Source: Rhodococcus triatomae (GTDB lineage: Bacteria; Actinomycetota; Actinomycetes; Mycobacteriales; Mycobacteriaceae). From it: a DNA stretch of 64,000 nt. Positions 11,941 to 20,846 of this stretch are shown in pieces. The translations under genes were made by a program, and so were the position numbers. Position 1 is the stretch's first letter; each line of letters begins with the position of its first letter. The stretch spans positions 1,054,001 through 1,118,000 of the forward strand of contig NZ_CP048814.1 of NCBI RefSeq assembly GCF_014217785.1, given 5' to 3'. Under the pieces are notes generated by a model. It worked only from the letters and a program-made list of their open reading frames with translations, searched no databases and had not been told where the DNA came from.

Positions 11941-12366
11941 TCAGGCGGAGACGCGGGAGCGACCGCGGAACAGGATCGCGTCGAGGCTGAACTTGCCGGC
12001 GCCGACCGCGGCGAGCAGCAACGCGCCCATACCGAGGGCCAGGACCAGTTCGTATCCGCCGTCGGCGACCCAGATGCCGTTGTCGATGTGCACAATGAAG
12101 AACGCGCCCGCCATCACCAGGAACAGCAGGATTCCGGCGAGGGGGACGAGCAAGCCGGCGATCAGGGCGATACCACCGATGGTCTCGATGAACGCGGCGG
12201 CGTACGCACTCGCCGTGGGGGCCGGAACCTCCATCTGTTCGAAGGACGCGGCCGTGCCGTCCAGCCCCCACACCCGGAACTTCTGCAGTCCGTGCGCGAG
12301 GAAGATGACGCCGATGCCGATGCGGGCGATGAGGATGCCGATGCTGGGGACGACGGGAGTCTTCAT
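11941..12366 (-). CDS. DoxX family membrane protein
   Basis: A 141-residue protein with four hydrophobic segments. The DoxX signature is RIGIGVIFLAHGLQKF followed by AAAFIETIGGIALIAGLLVPLAGI. DoxX-like proteins of actinobacteria are linked to redox homeostasis and membrane-associated oxidoreductase complexes (as for DoxX of M. tuberculosis), but the substrate here is unknown. ATG at 12366 is preceded by an AAAGG site. Upstream lies a short palindrome that could be its operator. Confidence 0.88.
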   Translation of the reverse strand: MKTPVVPSIGILIARIGIGVIFLAHGLQKFRVWGLDGTAASFEQMEVPAPTASAYAAAFIETIGGIALIAGLLVPLAGILLFLVMAGAFFIVHIDNGIWVADGGYELVLALGMGALLLAAVGAGKFSLDAILFRGRSRVSA

Positions 12367-12450
12367 GGGGTGCTGGCCTTTCGTCGGGGGCAGCCGGTCG
12401 GAAACCAGCCTTCTGGTGGGGAACCCGCAACGAATCCTACGAGAGTTTAG

Positions 12451-12464
12451 GTTGAAGGTTCAAC
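12451..12464. promoter_or_regulatory. Palindrome upstream of doxX
   Basis: GTTGAAGGTTCAAC has perfect 6-bp arms (GTTGAA/TTCAAC) around GG, 85 bp upstream of the doxX start and touching the tatD stop codon. Its AT-rich surroundings suit a promoter/operator for doxX. No cognate regulator is evident nearby. Confidence 0.4.
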
Positions 12465-13307
12465 TTAATCGCGGAGCTGTCCCCATCCGTATACCCGCTC
12501 CGCGGTCGATGTAGCAGCGCGGGCGAGTTCCTCCGCGTCCTCTCCGCGCAACTCGGCGAGCGCACGGGCCGTGTACGGCAGGCAGTAGGGCTCGTTCGGG
12601 GCACCCCGGAACGGGTGCGGCGTCAGGAACGGCGCGTCGGTCTCCAGGAGCAATTGCCCCGGCGGCACCAGCGGTGCGGCCTCACGCAGCGCCTTGGCGT
12701 TCTTGAAGCTCACCGTGCCGGCGAAGCTGAGGACGTAGCCCGCGTCGATGCACTCACGCGCGGTCTCCGGCCCCGAGGAGAAACAGTGGAAGACCACCGT
12801 CTCCGGCGCTCCCTCCTCCCGCAGTACGCGCAGGACGTCGGCGTCCGCGTCCCGGTTGTGGATCATCAGCGTCTTGCCCAGCCGCTTGGCCAGGTCGATG
12901 TGCCAGCGGAAGCCCTCGATCTGCTCGTCGACCTCGGCGCAGCCGTCGAGTTTTCCCGGCCAGAAGTAGTCGAGCCCCGTCTCCCCCACCGCGACCACGC
13001 GCGGATCGCCGGCGAGGTGTTCGATCTCGCGGCGGGTGGCCTCGTCCAGCACGTCGGCCCGCGTGGGGTGGATGGCCACCGCGGCGAAGACCCGGTCGTC
13101 CCAGTGCGCCGCGTCCACCGCGAACCGCGCCGCATCGAGATCGTCCGCCACCGTCACCACGCGGCCCACTCCGACGCCGGCGGCCCGGTCGACGATCTCC
13201 TTCACCCCGGCCGCGTCGGTGGCACCGCACGCATCGAGGTGCGTGTGCGCGTCGACGAGTGGAGCCAGCGGTGCGGGCAGGGCCGGGGCGGGACGATCTG
13301 CGCTCAT
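12465..13307 (-). CDS. tatD: TatD family metal-dependent DNase
   Basis: TIM-barrel metal-dependent hydrolase of 280 residues. Metal-binding motifs are LVDAHTHLD at the N-terminus, the Glu in AVGETGLDYFW, HNRDADAD, and FHCFSSG, closing with LLLETDAPFL TPHP. TatD acts as a 3'-5' exonuclease or D-aminoacyl-tRNA-type hydrolase in different bacteria. ATG at 13307 is chosen because homology begins there; the frame upstream is non-homologous. It sits next to metG as in mycobacteria, although here a divergent SDR gene separates them. Confidence 0.93.
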   Translation of the reverse strand: MSADRPAPALPAPLAPLVDAHTHLDACGATDAAGVKEIVDRAAGVGVGRVVTVADDLDAARFAVDAAHWDDRVFAAVAIHPTRADVLDEATRREIEHLAGDPRVVAVGETGLDYFWPGKLDGCAEVDEQIEGFRWHIDLAKRLGKTLMIHNRDADADVLRVLREEGAPETVVFHCFSSGPETARECIDAGYVLSFAGTVSFKNAKALREAAPLVPPGQLLLETDAPFLTPHPFRGAPNEPYCLPYTARALAELRGEDAEELARAATSTAERVYGWGQLRD

Positions 13308-13380
13308 ACCGCCATTGTGATGGACAGCGGCGGCGTCGACCGCGGCGACCGCACCGACCCGCGGCACACGGCACGAGTGC

Positions 13381-14274
13381 ATGCGCCACAATCACGTCGT
13401 GACGAACACCCGTGAGAAAGACCACATCCACGGCGCCGTGATCGCCGTGACCGGCGGTGCGCGAGGGATCGGCCGCGACATCGCACGACAACTCGCGGCA
13501 CGGGGTGCTCGGGTCGCGATCGGAGACCTCGACGGCGACGCGGCGACGGCCACCGCGGACGAGTTGTCCGGCGAGCTGCACGGCCACCGAGTCGACGTCG
13601 CCGATCAGGCGTCGTTCCGCAGCTTCCTCGAGGCCGTCACGGCGCAGTGGGGCGCACCGGACGTCGTGGTGGCCAACGCGGGAGTCATGTGGGTCGGCCC
13701 GTTCGACGAGGAACCCGAGGCGGCACAGCGACGCCAGTTCGACGTCAACGTGCACGGCGTGATCAACGCGGTGAAGCTCGCCGCCCCCGCGATGCGGGCC
13801 CGCGGATCCGGTCACATCGTCACGGTCGCCTCGGCCGCGGCCAAGCTGGTGCCGCCCGGCGAGTCCACCTACGCCGCCACCAAGCACGCCGTTCTCGGGT
13901 ACCTCACGGGGGTTCGTGCGGAACTACGCGGCAGCGGGGTCCACATCTCCGCGATCATGCCCGCCGTCGTCGACACCGAACTCGCCGCGGGAACGGCCAC
14001 CGGGGCGGCGCACATGCTCCAGCCCGCCGACGTCGCCCGCGCCGTCGTCTCGGTGATCGAACGTCCCCGATTCCAGGTGACCGTGCCGCGCTACATCGGC
14101 CCACTCGTCGCCGTCGTCGGCCTGCTCCCCCAGTCACTGCGCGACTTCGCCCTGCGCCGCGCCGTTCCGAACCAGGTGGAAGCGGTCCGCGGCGACACAT
14201 CGCGCCGTGGCTACGAACAGCGCGTCGTCGACTCGGGAGGCCACGCCGACCCGGAATCACGGCAGATAGAGTAG
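13381..14274 (+). CDS. Short-chain dehydrogenase/reductase
   Basis: Classical SDR of 297 residues. The cofactor motif is [13 protein letters not shown] (TGxxxGIG), followed by D-L-D after strand 2, NAG in [11 protein letters not shown], and catalytic Ser-Tyr-Lys as VASAAAK and [11 protein letters not shown]. The C-terminal extension contains a hydrophobic patch ([14 protein letters not shown]) seen in lipid-related SDRs. ATG 13381 or GTG 13399 could start it; the latter is 6 codons in. It ends 8 bp before metG. The substrate is unknown. Confidence 0.88.
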   Translation: MRHNHVVTNTREKDHIHGAVIAVTGGARGIGRDIARQLAARGARVAIGDLDGDAATATADELSGELHGHRVDVADQASFRSFLEAVTAQWGAPDVVVANAGVMWVGPFDEEPEAAQRRQFDVNVHGVINAVKLAAPAMRARGSGHIVTVASAAAKLVPPGESTYAATKHAVLGYLTGVRAELRGSGVHISAIMPAVVDTELAAGTATGAAHMLQPADVARAVVSVIERPRFQVTVPRYIGPLVAVVGLLPQSLRDFALRRAVPNQVEAVRGDTSRRGYEQRVVDSGGHADPESRQIE

Positions 14275-14281
14275 TGCCACC

Positions 14282-15841
14282 ATGACTGCTGCAGCGCACC
14301 CCCACCGGCCCCCGTTCTACATCACGACGGCGATCGCGTACCCCAACGGCGCACCGCACATCGGCCATGCCTACGAGTACATCTCCTCGGACGCCATCGC
14401 CCGGTTCAAGCGCCTCGACGGTCACGAGGTCTTCTTCCTCACCGGCACGGACGAGCACGGGCTGAAGATGCAGCAGACGGCCACTCGCGAGGGCATCCAC
14501 GTCCGCGACCTCGCCGCGCGCAACTCGGACAACTTCCAGGCGCTCGACAAGGCACTGAACATCTCGTACGACCGGTTCATCCGGACCACGGACGCGGACC
14601 ACCACGAGGCCAGCAAGGCGATCTGGCAGAAGATGGTCGACGCCGGAGACATCTACCTCGACTCCTACTCGGGGTGGTACTCGGTGCGGGACGAGGCGTT
14701 CTACACCGAGGGCGAGACGACGCTGCAGGACGACGGCAGCCGGATCGCGACCGAGTCGGGGACCCCGGTGGAGTGGACGGAGGAGTCCACCTACTTCTTC
14801 CGCCTCTCCCGGTACCAGGATCGCCTGCTCGATCTCTACGAGAGCCGGCCGGAGTTCATCGCCCCCACCACCCGGCGCAACGAGATCGTCAGCTTCGTCA
14901 AGGGCGGGCTGAAGGACCTCTCGATCTCCCGGACCACCTTCGACTGGGGCGTCCCGGTCCCCGGCGATCCCGAGCACGTGATGTACGTCTGGGTGGACGC
15001 GCTCACCAACTACCTCACCGGGGTCGGCTACCCGGACACCGATTCGGCGAAGTTCACGACGTTCTGGCCGGCGAACCTGCACATCATCGGCAAGGACATC
15101 ACCCGGTTCCACACCGTGTACTGGCCTGCGTTCCTCATGTCCGCGGGCATCGAACTGCCGGACCGGGTGTTCGTCCACGGATTCCTCTACAACAAGGGCG
15201 AGAAGATGTCGAAGTCGGTCGGCAACGTCGTCGACCCGATCGCGATGGTGGAACAGTACGGGCTCGACGCCGTCCGCTTCTTCCTGCTGCGCGAGATCTC
15301 CTACGGGCAGGACGGCAGCTACAGCCACGAGGCGATCGTCACGCGGATGAACACCGATCTGGCGAACGAACTGGGCAACCTCGCCCAGCGTTCGCTGTCG
15401 ATGGTGGCCAAGAACTGCGACGGCAAGGTGCCGGTGCCGGGGCCGATGTCCGGCGCGGACGAGGCGCTGCTGGTGCAGGCCGACGCCCTCGTGGACACCG
15501 TGCGTGAACATGTCGACGTCCAGGCCCTGCACTTGGCGCTGGAGGCGATCTGGTCGGTCCTCGGGGAGACGAACCGGTACTTCTCGGCACAGGAGCCGTG
15601 GGTACTGCGCAAGACCGACCCGGCGCGCATGGAGACCGTCCTGTACGTGACGCTCGAGGTGGTGCGGATCGTGGGCATCCTGGTGCAGCCGGTGATGCCC
15701 GACGCCGCCGCGAAGATCCTCGACCTGGTCGGCCAGCCCGAGAACGCGCGTCAGTTCACGGACCTCGGTAAGCGGCTGGTGCCGCAGACCGCGCTTCCGG
15801 CCCCGACCGGGGTCTTCCCGCGTTACGTCGACGAGGACTGA
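14282..15841 (+). CDS. metG: Methionyl-tRNA synthetase
   Basis: Class I aminoacyl-tRNA synthetase of 519 residues charging tRNA-Met. Motifs are [14 protein letters not shown] (HIGH), [14 protein letters not shown], and [13 protein letters not shown] (KMSKS). The length matches the short MetG1-like form without the C-terminal tRNA-binding domain and without the four-Cys zinc knuckle, as in mycobacteria. It begins with ATG at 14282. Confidence 0.97.
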   Translation: MTAAAHPHRPPFYITTAIAYPNGAPHIGHAYEYISSDAIARFKRLDGHEVFFLTGTDEHGLKMQQTATREGIHVRDLAARNSDNFQALDKALNISYDRFIRTTDADHHEASKAIWQKMVDAGDIYLDSYSGWYSVRDEAFYTEGETTLQDDGSRIATESGTPVEWTEESTYFFRLSRYQDRLLDLYESRPEFIAPTTRRNEIVSFVKGGLKDLSISRTTFDWGVPVPGDPEHVMYVWVDALTNYLTGVGYPDTDSAKFTTFWPANLHIIGKDITRFHTVYWPAFLMSAGIELPDRVFVHGFLYNKGEKMSKSVGNVVDPIAMVEQYGLDAVRFFLLREISYGQDGSYSHEAIVTRMNTDLANELGNLAQRSLSMVAKNCDGKVPVPGPMSGADEALLVQADALVDTVREHVDVQALHLALEAIWSVLGETNRYFSAQEPWVLRKTDPARMETVLYVTLEVVRIVGILVQPVMPDAAAKILDLVGQPENARQFTDLGKRLVPQTALPAPTGVFPRYVDED

Positions 15842-15896
15842 GACCGGCCGCGACGTCCGCAACATCTCTGTCGGACCCGTCGGGCACACTGCCGGC

Positions 15897-17081
15897 ATGT
15901 CAGATAGAACAGGTGTTCGACAATTGCGAGGTGGCATGTTCGACGGCGAGGTCGGCGCGCAGGCCGTGGCGGTCGTGGAGGAGGCACTCGCGGCCCTCGA
16001 CGATATCTACGAACGTGGTTGGCAGCCGGCCGATCTCCTCCATGTGGCCCGCCGGTCCGGCGACTACGACCACACCGATCTGACGGCGGGGCTGGTGCTG
16101 CACCACGCCCGATGCGCCCGGGCGCACGAGCGCGCGCCGTGGGAGTGGGTCGGCCAGCTCCGATCCGCCGAGGAGCAGCATCCCCGCGCTGCGCAGGTGG
16201 CCACCGGCGAGCAGTCCCCGCGGGCGCTCGCGGCGAGGCTGTTGTTCGAGGATCCGTATCACTCGGTGGACGAGATCAGGCTGCTGGCACTCACCTGGCG
16301 GTGCGCCGGTTCGTGGCAGCTTCTGGACGATCCCCCCTCCCGGTGGCCGCACCACCGAGTCGACGACACCAGCGCCGCGGGCCGCGCCCGGAGCGCGGAT
16401 CCGAAGCTGCTCAACCGAATCCGCGGCCTGCTCGCCAAGGCCGAGGCCACGGATTTCGCCGAGGAGGCGGAGACCTTCACCGCCAAGGCTCAGGAACTGA
16501 TGTCCCGCTATTCGATCGGTGTCGCGATGCTCGCGGGCGAGCGTGGCGAGAATCCCACCGTCCGTGCGCGGCGCATCCACCTGGAGAACCCGTACGTGAA
16601 GGAGAAGGTGCATCTCCTCAGCGAGATCGCCGCCGCCAACCGAGTGCGCGTGGTCTGGGCGGACACTCTGGCCACCGCGACGGTGGTGGGCACGCCGGTG
16701 GATCTCGAGCAGGTCGACGTGCTGTTCACGTCGCTGCTGCTGCAGGCCACCCGGGCGATGCAACACTCCGACGCCGGCTCCCGCAAGGGCAGCCGCACCA
16801 CGTCGTTCCGGAAGGCGTTCCTGGCCGGATATGCAGCCCGGATCGGCCAGCGCCTGCGCGACGCGGACACCCGCGCCACCCTCGAGGCCGCGGACGCGGC
16901 ACGTATCAGCGTGGACGATCTGCTGCCGGTCCTGGCCGACACCTCCGCGGCGGTGGACGCCGAGTTCCAGCGCCTGTTCCCGGTGACACGCGCCAAGCGC
17001 ACCGGCCGGTCGGTGGACGCCGAGGGCTGGTATGCCGGGCGCGCCGCGGCGGACGAGGCACGGCTGGCCGCGGGCGGCTGA
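15897..17081 (+). CDS. DUF2786 domain protein
   Basis: A 394-residue soluble protein of unknown function. The DUF2786 signature is LLNRIRGLLAKAEATDFAEE AETFTAKAQELM around residues 170-205, followed by a C-terminal domain with RKGSRTTSFRKAFLAGYAARI. Many actinobacterial proteins of this type exist and some phage proteins share the DUF2786 helix pair. It is monocistronic, ending at a strong hairpin. ATG at 15897 has no obvious ribosome site; the next Met (residue 14) is also possible. Confidence 0.85.
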   Translation: MSDRTGVRQLRGGMFDGEVGAQAVAVVEEALAALDDIYERGWQPADLLHVARRSGDYDHTDLTAGLVLHHARCARAHERAPWEWVGQLRSAEEQHPRAAQVATGEQSPRALAARLLFEDPYHSVDEIRLLALTWRCAGSWQLLDDPPSRWPHHRVDDTSAAGRARSADPKLLNRIRGLLAKAEATDFAEEAETFTAKAQELMSRYSIGVAMLAGERGENPTVRARRIHLENPYVKEKVHLLSEIAAANRVRVVWADTLATATVVGTPVDLEQVDVLFTSLLLQATRAMQHSDAGSRKGSRTTSFRKAFLAGYAARIGQRLRDADTRATLEAADAARISVDDLLPVLADTSAAVDAEFQRLFPVTRAKRTGRSVDAEGWYAGRAAADEARLAAGG

Positions 17082-17102
17082 ACGAAGAGGGATCCCGCGG
17101 GG

Positions 17103-17139
17103 TGCGGTGGCCCGGAGCCTCCAGATCCGGGCCACCGCA
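17103..17139 (+). terminator. Hairpin terminator after the DUF2786 gene
   Basis: TGCGGTGGCCCGGA and its exact complement (14-bp arms, 9-base loop) begin 22 bp after the stop codon. Confidence 0.8.
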
Positions 17140-17204
17140 GATGTGGACTCCTCGCGGGATGAGGCGGGCACGTACTGTTCGCCCGAACGGTCAAGGAAGG
17201 GATC

Positions 17205-17738
17205 ATGTCAGACAGTTGGCAAATGATCGTGGGGCTGGACGTGGGAGCAGACCGAGCGATCGACGTGATCGGAACACTCGCACACGACTTGTGTGCCCGT
17301 GGAATCGTAGCGCCCGACACCACCAACGACTGGGAGTTCGTCCCTGGACCTCGCGCTGCCGACGTGGTGGATCCCGAGTGGGCAGCCATTCAGGGATTCC
17401 GCCCGAACAACGTTGTCCGGCTAGACCTCGGTCACCAGGTGTTCGCGTCGAACGGAAACTACGAGCCACCACCGTGCCCGACCTGCGACCGCGCGGTTGA
17501 ACCGGACGAGCACATCCGCGGTATCGAGCGCTGGTGGGCGACTCGGATCGAGCCCTCATTGCAGTGCAACGGCTGTGGATACCACGCGGCCATGGGTGAC
17601 TGGGCACACCATTTCTCGCTGTATGTCGGGTGCGTCGGTATCTCGTTCATGAATTGGCCACCGCTGACCGATGTCTTCCTCACGGAGACAGGTACGCGGC
17701 TCAGCCAAAGATGGCGCCTCATCCACTCCCACATTTGA
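17205..17738 (+). CDS. Hypothetical protein with zinc-ribbon-like Cys pairs
   Basis: I do not recognise this 177-residue protein. It has two CxxC knuckles, CPTC near residue 88 and CNGC near residue 124, spaced as in a zinc ribbon, flanked by Trp- and His-rich stretches (ERWWATRIEPSL, WAHHFSLYVGC). Base composition is visibly less GC-rich than its neighbours, hinting at recent acquisition or relaxed codon use. ATG at 17205 has a GGAAGG site just upstream. It is monocistronic between two terminator/promoter regions. Confidence 0.75.
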   Translation: MSDSWQMIVGLDVGADRAIDVIGTLAHDLCARGIVAPDTTNDWEFVPGPRAADVVDPEWAAIQGFRPNNVVRLDLGHQVFASNGNYEPPPCPTCDRAVEPDEHIRGIERWWATRIEPSLQCNGCGYHAAMGDWAHHFSLYVGCVGISFMNWPPLTDVFLTETGTRLSQRWRLIHSHI

Positions 17739-17870
17739 GCTCCCCGCATAGCGATTCGGGATCCGCACACGTAGTAGCACCCTATTTCGTGCGCAGATCC
17801 CGACGCGCTGCGCGGATCCACGACGTCGGCGGTGTCGGCGAGGAACTCCTGAACGTGCAGGGTCAGTCAC

Positions 17871-17897
17871 TGTCACATTTCGGGGCCGGTCGGTGTC
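17871..17897 (+). promoter_or_regulatory. Candidate ECF41-type promoter
   Basis: TGTCACA (17871-17877) is followed after 16 bases by TGTC (17894-17897). The published ECF41 target consensus, recalled from work on this sigma group, is TGTCACA at -35 and CGTC at -10. It lies 36 bp before the start of the oxidoreductase-sigma operon, consistent with autoregulation. Confidence 0.65.
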
Positions 17898-17932
17898 CCA
17901 GGGGTGTCACCGACACGAGGGAGGTCTCTGCA

Positions 17933-19075
17933 ATGACCAGGAACGTGATCGTGCTGGGCGGTGGATACGCCGGCACGATGGCAGCCAACCGGATACTCGC
18001 CACAGGGCGTGACGACGTGACCGTCACCGTCGTCAATGCCCGGCCACGATTCGTCGAGCGCATCCGCCTACACCAGGTCGCCGCGGGAACGGCGAGCGGC
18101 GAGCAGGAGTTCGACGATCTGCTCCACCCCGCCGCCCGGGTGCGGATCGCGACAGCGCAGCGCATCGTCGGCAGGGTGATCGAGATCGAAGGCGGCGAAC
18201 GGTTGCCGTTCGACATCCTCGTCCTCGCCGTCGGGTCGCGGGGCAGGCCCCTCGTCGAGGGAGCCCTCGACGTCTCCGACCACGGCGAGGCCTCCCGGGC
18301 TCGGGAGATCCTGGCCGGGCTCCCGGCGGGAGAGTGGGTGAGCGTGATCGGCGGCGGTCTGACCGCCCTCGAAACCGTTACCGAGATCGCCGAGACGCAC
18401 CCTCGCCTTCGGGTGCGCCTCGTCGCCGACACACCCCCGGTCGCGGGTATTCCGGCACGAACCCGGCGAAAGATGCTGCGACGGTTGGACCGCCTGGACG
18501 TCGAGGTGGTCACGGGCAAGGCCACGCGAACCCAGCACGCTCGGCTGGAGCTTGCCGACGGGGCGGGATTCGATTCCGCGTGCACGCTGTGGGCGGCAGG
18601 TGCCCAGGCACCCGACCTCGCCCGGGTCAGCGGATTCACGGTCGACCGTTTCGGTCGGATGGTCACCGACGACGCTCTCGTGTCCGTCGACCGCCCAGAC
18701 GTCGTCGGCGTGGGCGACGCAGCCCTGCCGCCGCAGGCACCGCGCCCGAGTTGCCAGGCAGCACTACCGATGGGCGCGCACGGCGCCGAAACGGTCCTGG
18801 CCCTGCTCGACGGCACGGCACCCACCCGATTCGATCTCGGATTCGTCGCGCAGTGCGTCTCGCTGGGACGGCACTACGGTGTCGTCCAGCCGACGCATCG
18901 CGACGACACCCTCCGCCCGACAGCGCTCCGTGGCAGGATCGGAGCCGTGGGCAAGGAGCAGGTGGTGCGGATGACGCTGCGGTGGATTCGCAAGCAGCGC
19001 AGCGCCCGCGACGCCTACAGCTGGCCGCACGGTGGACCGGACGCGAGCGAACCGACGGGCACCGCGGTCCGGTGA
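17933..19075 (+). CDS. FAD-dependent NAD(P)H oxidoreductase (ECF41 partner)
   Basis: Pyridine nucleotide-disulfide-type flavoprotein of 380 residues resembling type II NADH dehydrogenases. The FAD motif is VIVLGGGYAGTMAANRI at the N-terminus, the NAD motif VSVIGGGLTALETVTEIAE near residue 140, and a second FAD contact RPDVVGVGDAALPP near 255. No redox-active CxxC is visible. ATG 17933 follows a GAGGT site. Its stop overlaps the start of the ECF41 sigma gene (GTGA). ECF41 sigma genes are typically next to a carboxymuconolactone decarboxylase, oxidoreductase or epimerase, and this gene fills that slot. Confidence 0.9.
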   Translation: MTRNVIVLGGGYAGTMAANRILATGRDDVTVTVVNARPRFVERIRLHQVAAGTASGEQEFDDLLHPAARVRIATAQRIVGRVIEIEGGERLPFDILVLAVGSRGRPLVEGALDVSDHGEASRAREILAGLPAGEWVSVIGGGLTALETVTEIAETHPRLRVRLVADTPPVAGIPARTRRKMLRRLDRLDVEVVTGKATRTQHARLELADGAGFDSACTLWAAGAQAPDLARVSGFTVDRFGRMVTDDALVSVDRPDVVGVGDAALPPQAPRPSCQAALPMGAHGAETVLALLDGTAPTRFDLGFVAQCVSLGRHYGVVQPTHRDDTLRPTALRGRIGAVGKEQVVRMTLRWIRKQRSARDAYSWPHGGPDASEPTGTAVR

Positions 19076-19947
19076 ACGCCGCGGACCTGTTCGCCGAGTA
19101 CCGACCGCTGCTGTTCACCGTCGCGTACGAGATCACCGGCTCCGCCACCGATGCGGAGGACGTACTCCAGGAGAGCTACCTTCGGGTCACGGAGGTGGAT
19201 ACCGACACCGTCGACAACGTCCGCGCCTACCTTGCCCAGGTCGTCACCCGACAGTCGCTCAACCTGCTGCGCAGCGCCCGGCGGCGCCGCGAGGAGTACG
19301 TGGGCAACTGGCTCCCCGAGCCGGTGCGCACCGGCCCCGACGCGGCCGCCGACGTGCTGCTGGCCGAATCGGTCTCGGTGGCCATGCTTCTGGTGCTCGA
19401 GACGCTCGGACCCGACGAACGCGCCGTGTTCGTGCTTCGGGAGGTCTTCGGATTCGGGTACGACGAGATCGCGCAGTCGATCGGGAAGAACACCGCCGCC
19501 GCACGGCAGATCGGTCACCGTGCACGCGAACACGTTCGGGCTCGACGCAAGCGGTTCGATCCGCCCGACGCCGAGACCGAGAAGATCACCGGCAAGTTCC
19601 TCGAGGTGGGGCTGACCGGAGACGTGCAGGGGCTCATGGATCTGCTCGCCCCGGACGCGGTGCAACTCTCCGACGGCGGCGGAAAGGTCTCCGCAGCACG
19701 AGTTCCCGTCGTCGGCGCCGAGCGAGTGGCACGTTTCGTCGCCGGCCTCGTCCGGATCGGCCTGCCCGACATGCGGGTCGAATCCACCCGTCTCAACGCG
19801 ATGCCCGCGCTGCTGGTGTACTCCGCGGAGGTGCTGGACGTGGCGATGATGTTCGAGGTGACCGGGGGCTTGATCACCGGCCTCTACATGGTCCGCAATC
19901 CGGACAAACTGACCGGCCTCGGACGGGACGTCGTCCTGGCGCGGTGA
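19072..19947 (+). CDS. ECF41-group RNA polymerase sigma factor (SigJ-like)
   Basis: A 291-residue sigma factor with region 2 (LFTVAYEITGSATDAEDVLQ) and region 4 (VFVLREVFGFGYDEIAQSIG), plus a C-terminal SnoaL-like domain. Three motifs diagnostic of ECF41 are present: NWLPEP in the linker, DGGGK in the SnoaL domain and NPDKL near the end. In this group the fused SnoaL domain replaces a separate anti-sigma factor and both activates and restrains the protein. It starts at GTG 19072, overlapping the oxidoreductase stop, so the two proteins are co-expressed. A matching promoter lies upstream of the pair. Confidence 0.93.
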   Translation: MNAADLFAEYRPLLFTVAYEITGSATDAEDVLQESYLRVTEVDTDTVDNVRAYLAQVVTRQSLNLLRSARRRREEYVGNWLPEPVRTGPDAAADVLLAESVSVAMLLVLETLGPDERAVFVLREVFGFGYDEIAQSIGKNTAAARQIGHRAREHVRARRKRFDPPDAETEKITGKFLEVGLTGDVQGLMDLLAPDAVQLSDGGGKVSAARVPVVGAERVARFVAGLVRIGLPDMRVESTRLNAMPALLVYSAEVLDVAMMFEVTGGLITGLYMVRNPDKLTGLGRDVVLAR

Positions 19948-19958
19948 CGCCCCTGTGT

Positions 19959-19995
19959 TTCCGACCCCCTGCTGTTCCGACCCCCTGCTGTTCCG
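19959..19995. repeat. 16-bp tandem repeat
   Basis: TTCCGACCCCCTGCTG occurs twice head to tail plus a partial third unit, filling the gap between the convergent sigma factor and rsmI stops. Confidence 0.8.
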
Positions 19996-20823
19996 CTACC
20001 GACGGGCGGCGAGGACGGCGTCGTAGAGCTCGCGTTTGGACACACCCTCGGTGGCGACGAGAGCGCAGGCATCCTTGAGCCGGGTGCCGTCGGCGACGAG
20101 CCGTTCGACGTCGTCGACGAGGTCCTCCGGTTCGGCGGCGACCATCGTCGCGCCCTCGAGGACGACGGTGATCTCACCCCGAACGCCGTCCGCGGCCCAC
20201 TCGGCGAGCTCGGCGAGCGTCCCGCGACGCACCTGTTCGTACGTCTTCGTCAGTTCGCGGCACACGGCGGCCCGCCGCTCGCCGCCGAGGACCTCGACGG
20301 CGTCGGCGAGCGAGTCCGCGAGTCGGTGCGGGGCCTCGAAGAACACCACCGCACGCTGCTCGGTGCGCAGCGTGCGCAGCCAGGCCTTCCGCTGGCCGGA
20401 CTTGCGGGGCGGGAAGCCGTCGAAACAGAAACGCTCGACCGGCAGGCCCGACAGTGCCAGCGCCGTGGTCACCGCGGACGGTCCGGGGAGACAGGTCACG
20501 GCCAACTCCTCCGCCACGCAGGCGGCGACGAGGCGGTACCCCGGATCGCTCACCGACGGCATGCCCGCGTCGGTGACCAGCAGGACCGTCTTTCCGGCTG
20601 CGACGTCGGCGACCAGAGCCGGGAGCCGCGCGGTTTCCACCTGATCGTAGAAACTGACCACCTTGCCGGTGATGCTGACATCCAGTGCGGAAGCCAGCGA
20701 CCTGGTCCGGCGGGTGTCCTCGGCCGCGACCACGTCGGCGCCACCGAGCGCCTCACGCAGCCTCGGCGACGCGTCGTCCACGTTTCCCATCGGAGTTGCC
20801 GCGAGCACCAGACGACCAGTCAT
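19996..20823 (-). CDS. rsmI: 16S rRNA 2'-O-ribose C1402 methyltransferase
   Basis: SAM-dependent tetrapyrrole-methylase-fold enzyme of 275 residues. Motifs are VLAATPMGNVDDASPR at the N-terminus, VAAEDTRRTR, VLLVTDAGMPSVSDPGYRLV and LPGPSAVTTALALSGLP, the full RsmI pattern. It modifies C1402 in the decoding centre together with RsmH. It is divergent from pmt with only 23 bp between the starts, so the promoters must overlap the coding ends. Confidence 0.96.
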   Translation of the reverse strand: MTGRLVLAATPMGNVDDASPRLREALGGADVVAAEDTRRTRSLASALDVSITGKVVSFYDQVETARLPALVADVAAGKTVLLVTDAGMPSVSDPGYRLVAACVAEELAVTCLPGPSAVTTALALSGLPVERFCFDGFPPRKSGQRKAWLRTLRTEQRAVVFFEAPHRLADSLADAVEVLGGERRAAVCRELTKTYEQVRRGTLAELAEWAADGVRGEITVVLEGATMVAAEPEDLVDDVERLVADGTRLKDACALVATEGVSKRELYDAVLAARR

Positions 20824-20846
20824 ACCCGACAGCCTACGATTGCCCC

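Noticed and set aside
13955-15937. A 660-codon minus-strand frame
   Set aside because: Antisense to metG and the SDR gene; no motif.
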